Origin: an uncultured Clostridia bacterium
GTDB lineage: Bacteria > Bacillota > Clostridia > Monoglobales > Monoglobaceae
Length of the DNA stretch: 64,000 bases
Assembly (NCBI GenBank): GCA_947625905.1
Contig: CANQQJ010000014.1
Coordinates: 1 to 64,000, forward strand
Reading direction: 5' to 3'
Position 1 is the stretch's first letter, and every line of letters starts with the position of its first letter. Below are positions 1 through 9,000 of the stretch, one piece after another. Below the pieces are notes generated by a model. The model made no database searches, had not been told where the DNA came from, and saw only the letters and a list, made by a program, of their open reading frames with translations. The translations under genes were made by a program, and so were the position numbers.

Positions 1-3000
1 TTCGTCGGGCCCGGCGTATACGTCGGCAGCGGTGTCGGGTTGGGTGTTGTCGGCGGCGTCGGCAGCGGCGTCGGGTTGGGTGTTACCGGCGGTGTCGGAT
101 TGGGCGTTGCTGCCGGCGTGAGCGACGGCTTGGGCAGATCCTTGGCGTTTACAAATTCCTCGGATACCGCCTCTCTTGATACTACCGTTCCTATTCCGTT
201 CGAGAGCGTTCCCTTATCGTCGGTCGCGTACTTATACTCGTAGCCCTTATCGTTTTTCGGCTCTTTTATACTGTAGATCGTGCCCTCGGGCAGTCCGCTG
301 ATAACAGCCGACTGATCGTTGGCTATCTTTATCGTGTCGCCGCTCTTGACCTTCGTCAGCTTTCCGCCTATTACGCAGTCGTAGCTGTCGGTCAGCTCCT
401 TAAGCTCTTCTAATTTGTAGTCGCCCAAAGTCAGGTCATCGGGTTTCTGATAGAAGTGTATCTCAAAGCTGAACAATACCTCTTCGGGCTCCTGCTCGAT
501 CGCGTCGCCCGTCACGTGCTTGTAGATTATCAGCGAGCCTTCGTGTTCATTGGGCTCTGTCCGGTTCACAAACCCTATATCTCTGTCCTCGCCGTCTATC
601 GTTCCCTGCGTGGGCGAGCCGACGTCGCTCGAGTACCAGAAATTATCGTCTGTGTTGGGATTGCTTTCAACCACTTCGTACTTTGTTCCGTTGGGCAGTC
701 CGATTATATCGGCCATCATTCCGTGCTTGAGCTTGATCGAGCCCTTGCCGTCGGTGAAGGTTATGCTTTCGGGCATTGTCGAGAAGTCGAACTCGTCTCC
801 GTAGACAGAGCTGTACTTGACATTGTATGTTCCGCTGAGGGGCGCGCCGTCGGGCGCTTTCAGCGTGATGTCAAATGTCCAGTCTCTGCCCGCGTCTGCG
901 GCATCGCCGCTGACGACCGTCTTGCTTATCGACAAATCATTCACTGCCGGCGTGGGCACGGGCGTGGGCGTTGCGTTCGGGTTCGGTGTCTCATCGGGTC
1001 CGGGTGTCTCGTTGGGTCCGGGTGTCTCATTGGGTCCGGGCGTCTCACGAGGCTCATAATCGTTTCTGAAGTGTCCCCATGTGATCCTGCCCTCGTTTAT
1101 GTCGGGAGTGAGGTCAACGTTGGAATAGCTCTTGTAGCCGCCCTCGTTGGCGTCAAATTCTTTAAGCGTGCAGCTTACGCCTACGGGAAGCTCAAAAACT
1201 ATCGACTCTCCCGCCTTGAGCTCAACATAGGCTTTCGCCACGTTCGAGGTCTTGTCGATCGTGAACGGTGTAGATTCGCCCTCAAAGCGTTCGCCGACCG
1301 TGTCGGTCACATTTGTCTTCCAGGTTTCAACGCTTTCGTTTATCCAGTTCTCCCATCCGTCCTCGGGCGCTATGTCGCGCTTACTCGGAACGTTCGCGAG
1401 CGCTGCCGCGTAGTCCTCGATTCTTCCTCCGACGGGAGGCGCTATCTCTATCTCGAACATCCAAGCTCTGTTTTCGTCGCCGGGTTTCGCGGTCTTAACG
1501 TCCTTGGTCACTCCGAGCCAGCCGATATGCTCGGGCGTAGGCGTCGGTTCATCAACAACGGGCGTAGGCGCAGGCTCGGGCGACGGGCTTTCGCTCGGCT
1601 CGGGCGTCACTATCGGCGTGGGCGTCGGCTCGGGCGGCTCCTTTTCGTTCACAAACTCCTCCGATACCGTCTGGCGAAGGACGATTGTGCCCGTTTCATC
1701 GGAAACAGCGCCCTTGTCATCGGTTCTTCCGAGCATCTTAAAGCCTTCGGGCAGCTTCACCTCGGCAACGGTGTAAATCGTGCCTTCGGGTATGCCGTCG
1801 ATGAACGCGGACTGATTATTCTTTATGGTTATTGTGTTGTCGGCCGGGGTGAGCGTGCCGGCTTTGCCGCCTATCGAATAGTCATAGGCGAAATCCGTAA
1901 GCTCGGTCAGATTCTCGGTTGATTGTCTGTCCCACTTGGTATTATCGTCGGGCTTGGCGTAGAAATGTATTTCAAACGTGAATTCCGCCTCATTCTCCGC
2001 CTCGTCATTCTTAACCGACTTGTATATGAGCAGCGAGCCCGTCTCCGAAGTCGTCTTATCGTCATGCTTGCGGTTGACAAAGCCGACCGAGCGGTCTCCG
2101 CCCAGCATTACCGCGTTATCGGGATCGCCTACCACGCTCTTGTAGTAGTTCTCGATTCCTTCTCCGTCCGTTTCCTTAACGATATATTCGGTGCCGTCAT
2201 ACAGTCCGGCAATTGTTATCATTTGTCCGTGCTTCAGCTTAACTGTGCCTGTTCCGTTTTGGTCAAGCTTCAGCACGCCGTCCGCCGCCGGCTCAACGCC
2301 GTCGTAGATCGCGCTTCCCGTGTAACTGTAGCTGTCCTTTACGTATTCGCCCCTGAGCGTTATCTCAAACGTCCAGTCTTTGCCGCCGTCATTTTCAGCG
2401 TCGCCTACCGTCTTGCTTACAGACAGCTTATGCGTTATATCCTCATCGGAAGGCGGCGTGGGAGTCGCGTTCGGGTCGGGCGTGGGCGTGGGTGTCGCGT
2501 TCGGGTCTGTCGTGGGCGCGGGCGTCGGCGTCGCGTCGGGATCCGGTGTCGGACGCGGCGTTACATTCGGCGGAGGAGTTGCTTCTCTGTCGTTTGTAAA
2601 GTCGCCCCAGCTTATTTCGCCGTTCTTTATTCTCGGCACCTTGTCGACCGTGGAACCGGTCACATATCCGTTCTCGTTTCCGCCGTACTCCATAAACGTG
2701 TACGTTGTGCCCGCGGGCAGCTCGATCACAATTGTTTCTCCGGTCTTCAATCTATAGCTTCCGTGAGCTATTCCCGATACCGGATCGACTGTAAACTCAA
2801 CTGCGGTGTTGTACCTGAGCGGATCGTCCGGCGCGCCCGCGTGCTGCGTCACATCGGTAACCGCGCTCGCCGTGAATTTATTATCGGTCAAATCGAAGTA
2901 ATCGGCAAACGACTTGCCGTTCGGCGGCGTGATCTCAATATCGAAGAGCCAGTATTTATCCGTCTCTCCCGCGGCGCCCGTAACAGTCTTGCTCAAGCCG

Positions 3001-6000
3001 AGCCAGCCGACGGTTTTGTTTTCGAATTCCTCGGTAACGACCTGCTTGGAAACGATCGTGCTCTTGCCGTTTGAGATCGCGCCCTTGTCGTCGGTTATCT
3101 CGGTAACGTATCCTTCGCCGTCTGTCTCCTTAACGGTGTATATTGTTCCCGCGGGGATACCGGTAATGTTGATCATTTCATTGTTTTTGAGCTTTACCAT
3201 ATCGCCGCTCTTAAACGTGCCGTTGATCTTGCCGCTGCAGCTGAACGAGTCTGTGAGTTCATAAGCCTCGGGATCCTCCACCGAATCGGGGTCAACGCTG
3301 TACAAGCGGATCTCAAACGTGAACTCTCTGTCCTTGTAATCCGCCTTATCGGGCAGGCCCGTCATTCGCTTGTGTATAACAAGCGAGCCTTCGCCTTCGT
3401 CCGGCTTTGTCTGATTGAGGAACTGCACATTGCGGTCGGCGTTTGTTATCACCGCCTCGCTCGGCGAGCCGATGTCGCTCACATAATACGTGCCCGAATT
3501 TATCTCGACCACCTTATAATGAACGCCCGCCTTTATACCCTGCAGCGTGATCATCTGACCGTGCTTTAAAGTGATCTCCGCCGACTTCTCTCCGTCGGCG
3601 TCGCCGTCGTGATGCTCGAACACAAGCGTGCCGTCGTCCGGCTTTGTAACATTATACGCGTCACTGAGCACATCGCCCGTGTAATCGTATGTATCCGCGG
3701 CGTTTTCACCGCTGAGCGTGATCCTGAACGTCCAGTCTTTGCCGCCGTCATTTTGGGCGTCGCCTACCGTCTTGCTGACCGAAAGCTTGTAGTCCGGTCC
3801 CGGCACAGGAGTCGAAGCCGGCGTGGGAGTCGGCTCTCCTTCCGGAGGCGGCGTCTCGTCTCCTCCGGGCGTCGGCGAAGGCGTCGACGCGGGCGTGGGC
3901 GTGGGATCGGGATTAGGCGTTTCCTCGGGATTTCCCTTTGTGTTTGTGAAATGGCCCCAGCTTATCTGTCCGTCAAAAATTTCCGGCGTAAGGTCAACAT
4001 TCGAGTTTGTCTTATAGCCGTCCTCGTTCGCGCCGTATTCCTTCAGGGTATACGTCGTTCCGGCGGGCAGCATGATAACGATCGTCTCGCCGTGCTTAAG
4101 CGTGACAGTCGCGTGCGCCACAGCCGTTTCGGCCGAAGTGTCTATGGTAAACTCTACCCTCTTGTCGTATTTTTCCTTCGCCATCTGATCGAGCGGCGTT
4201 TCGGTATCGTTGTTTTCGGGCTTCGCGATCGTGCTTGTCGCGTAAGCCGTAAACGTTTTCAGCCTGCCTCCGTTATTTCCGGCGTCGCTCGCGCTTATTT
4301 GGGCGATAGGCTCGGTTTCGCCTCCGCCGCCCGTTTCGGGCTCGGTAAAGGTACAGTTTTCAAAGAAATCCAAATAATCTTCAAACGCGGTGCCGTTCGG
4401 CGGAGTGATTTCTATATCGAATCTCCACTCCTTGTTGACATCCGCTCCGCCTCCCGCGACCGTCTTGCTCACGCCGAGCCAGCCGACCGCTCTGTTGACC
4501 ATGCGGACGTCGCCGTTGTACACGTCAAGCGTGCCCTCCGCCGTGTATGTGCCGCCGGGCATTCTCTTGCCGTTGACATACGGAGCGACAACGTAACTTC
4601 CGTCGCCGTTGATCTCATCCACTCTGTAATCTGCGCCGAGCGGCAGATTCGCTATTACGATACGCTGACCGTGCTTAAGCTTGAACCTGCCTTTGCCGAC
4701 AGTCTTGCCGTCCTCGGTCGACTGCGTGATCGCGAGCTCAAAGTCCTCGGGAGCAACCGCGCCTTCTATTCCTTCGACCGTCTCGCCGTAGCAGTGATAC
4801 GACTCCGCGATCGGGTCCTGCGTCGTTCCGCTTCCCATGTTCGTTCCGTTTTTCGGAATAATCGTTATCTCAAATTCAAATTCCTCATCCGTGTTCGGCA
4901 TTGCCGCGCCCTCGATGACCTTTTCTATCGAAAGTCCGTAGTTGCGCGGCTTCGGCGTGGTCGTCGGTGTCGGAGTTGTCGTTGGTATCGGAGTTGTCGT
5001 CGCCGACGGGGTCGGCGAGCTGTCCGGATTGGGACTTACCGAGGGTTCCGGCGTGCTGTCCGGATTGGGACTTTCCGAGGGCTCCGGCGTGTTGTCCGGA
5101 TTGGGAGTTTCATCGGGTCCCGGCGTGGGCGTGGGCGTCGGTCTGGGAACAATGATCGAGATTCCCGTCGGCTTATTCGTAAACGCCGCCTCCGCCTTCG
5201 CGGTTCCCGCCGCCACATCGGCGTCTGACGGTATAACGCCGTCCGCGCCGGTCATTTCAACAAGCTCATACGCGGACGATTCCTTCTCGGCTACGCTATA
5301 CCGCGCGCCGACCGGCAGACCTTCAATGGTTATCGTCTCGCCGTCCTTCAGATAAACGGTGCCGCTCATGTCTCCCGTCGGCTCTCCGCCGTCGTCCACG
5401 ACCGCGGCAAGCGATAAAATGCCGGTTGACGCGCCGCCGCTGCCGACGTACAAATACGAGCTGTTAAGCGCTCCGTCTTCGGGCGGCGTAAGCGTCACGT
5501 CAAAGCCGAACGACGGGCCGCCCAGCTGCATGCCCGGCATTACCGGCGAGCCGTCTTCGGACGGGTCCGTGCCGATAACGCGCTTTGTGATCGCCAGCTT
5601 ACCCGACTCGGGCGTCTTCTCGGGCGCGCCTATAGTATTATAGAAGGTAGCCGTGCTGACCGCCTTTTCATTCATATCGCCGTACGCCGTGCTGCCGTCA
5701 AGCTCCGTCACCACGTCGTGATATTTGCCGTCGTCGCCAAGCACCGTGCTCGTGGTCGCCGTGCCGCTCCACGAGGTGGTATAGCCTTCATTACCGGTTT
5801 CGACTACAGAATAAGTTGAGTGCTGCGGCAGGCTGAGCAGGCCGAAGGTCTGATCGTGCTTCAGCGTGAACGTGATCGTCGCGGACGAATTAGTGTAGCC
5901 GTCCTCGACCTCTGTTGTTCCGTACTCGACTATATTCTCCGGTTTAACGCCGAAGGCGTCCGCGATATTCGGGTCGTTGAAATACTTGAATGTCTTTATA

Positions 6001-9000
6001 AGCGGACGGCCGTGCTCGCCCTTCGCCTGCTCCAAAACGCCCTGCTCATTAGGCTCTGTCGCGTACGGCAGCATCGAGCCCTCGGGCGAAGTGAGCGAGA
6101 CCGTAAACGTAAAGTCCTTGCCGTATTTATCGTTAAACTCCCGCTTATACTCATCAAGGTCGCCGGTCGGCTCCCATTTCACTTCCTCAACGCTGCCCTC
6201 GGCGTCCGTAACTCTTACGACCTTATTTATCGTCATGCTTACCGGACCGTAATAATTGGTAAAATGCGCGGCCTCGGCCTGAACGGCGTCGCCGTCGGTC
6301 TGTCCGCTTACGCCGTAGCGGTAATTGCTGCCCTTCTCGTCAACCGTGATCACGCTGGATCTGTTGCTTGAGGTTATTTCTCCGGTTTCTCTGTCCTTCT
6401 TATGCATCGTTACCGCGCGGTCTTCGCCCGAGCCGCGCGTTACGCTCTGGATATGCTCAAGACTTGAGAATGCGAATCCCGCCTTCAGATCATCCTCGCT
6501 CAGGACCTCCGTCATTGTGTACGGCACGCTGTCGTCAATACCGTTGAACAGCAGTCCGTAGCCGTCCTTAAGCTCCACATCCGCGGTATACGGGTCGAAT
6601 TGCGCCGGGTGAGGCTTATTCGGGTCGTTCTTCCACTCCTCGGCCTCAAAGTCATACGTAACCGTTCCCGCCTCGGTATCTACACGCTTATAATCTCCGA
6701 CTGTCGTCTCGCCGTTTTCTCCGACCTTATCCATGGGCCAGTTATCCGCCCAATGCGCGCCGGTCTTACCCGGGTCATTCGCGTCGGAGTATCCGAAGAA
6801 CAGCGTGTACGTGCGGAATGTGGGCGTAATCTGGCAGCGGTCGAGAAGGTGGTCGGCGTTAGCGTCGCCGAAATCACCGTCCGGATCGCTCTTTCCCGTC
6901 TGCCATATGGGAATATTAATGTGCTCGCCGTCCTTGTCGCCTCTGATTCCGTCCGGATTTTCGGGCGTGCCCTCAGACGGCAGCCACTCGCCCGACGGTC
7001 CGTCCTCATGGTGACACAACGCGGGATCTGCCCATTTATCGTCACCGCCAAGATCCGTGATAACTCCGTCGGGTACGCCGTCGGGGTCCGCGACCTCATC
7101 GCCCGAGTATACTATAACGTCCTCAAGGGTAAACATCTGTTCACCCTCTCCTTCGCCCTCATCGCTGTTGAGTCTGCTTTCCGTCGCCTCCGCGGCGCCG
7201 TTTTCGTAGCGGCCCGGCTTTACCTGCACCATAAAGGTCGGCACATCGCCGAGATCGCTTACGCCCTGGTTGCTCGTCAGAACCGCGCGGCCTGTTTTGC
7301 CGTTGCTGTCAACGGCGGTCAGGAATCCCTGATCGTCAACGTTTACCTTAACGCTGTCAAGCTGATAATCCCAGTGCGTTTGGCCGTTAACGACATGGCG
7401 TTTTATTACGATCGCGCTGTCGTCGCCCTCTTTGCTGCCGGTTCCGCCGCTGCCTATCTTTACCTTATAATTGAATATCTTCTCGGAGGTATACTGCTTA
7501 TAGTAATCGTCCGCCTCAACCTCCTTGGTGATCGCGAGCATTTTATCCATCGTTGCGAGACGACCCTCGTTGCCGAGGTAGCTGTTTATAACAACGCTGC
7601 CGTCCGCGGCCACCTCTCTGACCATAGGAACGCGGACCGTGGCGGAGCTTTCGGTCTTGTTGGCGCCCGGGCCTTTTTGCACAACGAACTCGTACATATT
7701 ACCGGTTCTCAGCGAGCCGGTCTTTGTGGCGAGAACCCAGTTGTTATGGTCATAATACTCCGTCTCATCCGCCGGGTGTCCGTCTGCGGGCGCGTCGATA
7801 TTCGGCTTTCCGCCCTCATCGGTGCCCATGACAATATCCGCGGTATCGCCGGTCTTAATATTGTACCAGCACAGCAATTCCGACAGTTCCTGGCTATCCG
7901 TGCTAAGACCCGAGCCGAAGTCGCTCGCGTTGCGCGCCACGGCTCTGTGCACGACCTTGCCCTTTCCGTCATCGGCGGGCATATAGGAGTTCAGTATAAG
8001 ATAGCTCCACTCCTGCTGCTTTTTCACATCTAACGGAACGGGAGTCGAAGTCGCCTCGGGTTCTTCGATGGAAGCGGGGGGATCGTAGTTTCCGCTGCCC
8101 ATTCCCGAAATGGTTGTTATATATTCCGTTGTATAATCGGCTGTTTCCAGCTTAAGTCCGTCCGCGCTGTAATCCCACGATTTAAGCTGCGCGTCGGAAT
8201 GCTCTGCGTTGTATTTGTCCAATATGCCCTGTATAACATCGGGTTCGACAGGATCCGGACGCGGCTCTTCGATCGGGTCGGGGACAGTTCCGCCGTTCTT
8301 TTTGAATATTTTCATCAGCGGAACGGCCTGCTGCATAACATAATACCGATTTTCGCTCGACGGCGAGAACGACAATCCCGGGTCGCCGTGCGTAATATCA
8401 TTTGAATCAAGATAGCCGTTGTACGACTGCTCCGAATAGTAATTGGAATAGAAGTACACGTTGTTTTGCGGGTCCTTATGTGTCGTAAGATAGTCGAGGT
8501 CGATCTTCGCGAGGTCGATCGACAATCCGTCCGCGCTCATTGTATCATCCGCCATACCGACCGAATAGAACATTCTGAACGGAGAACTCTCTATATACTG
8601 ATTCGTGTTCGTCGTATAGCTTGAGGCGGAGCCGTCCTGCTCGATCTGTACCGTCGCGATTTGCAGCGGCAGCGCCGCGACGGGAATATTCACGTACAGC
8701 TTCTGGTCATAGCCCACATCGCTTGTGATTCCCGCGTCGGGGTCGTCATAATCGCCGGAGTCCTCCGTCCATATACGAACGTCGCCGAGCTTAAACTGCT
8801 GGTTCGGCACCGACTTTCCGTCCTCATCCTCTTTATAGCCGTAGCTCGGATTGTCTCTTTGCTTATCGCTCGTCGGGTCTGAATAGTCGTTCGCGTCTAT
8901 TCTGTAAAGATTATATTGTATATTCGGATTAATATGCAGTTCATCGTCGCCGAATCTGTCGTTATAATTCTTTGACGGATACTCCGCCGGCAGGAAGCTC

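Noticed and set aside
456-8033. Long plus-strand open frames opposite the giant surface protein (for example 456-1922, 3609-5228, 6600-8033)
   Set aside because: They run codon-for-codon antiparallel to the giant minus-strand gene, have Arg/Gly/Val-rich low-complexity sequence without domains or ribosome sites, and exist because the real gene is GC-rich and lacks certain codons.
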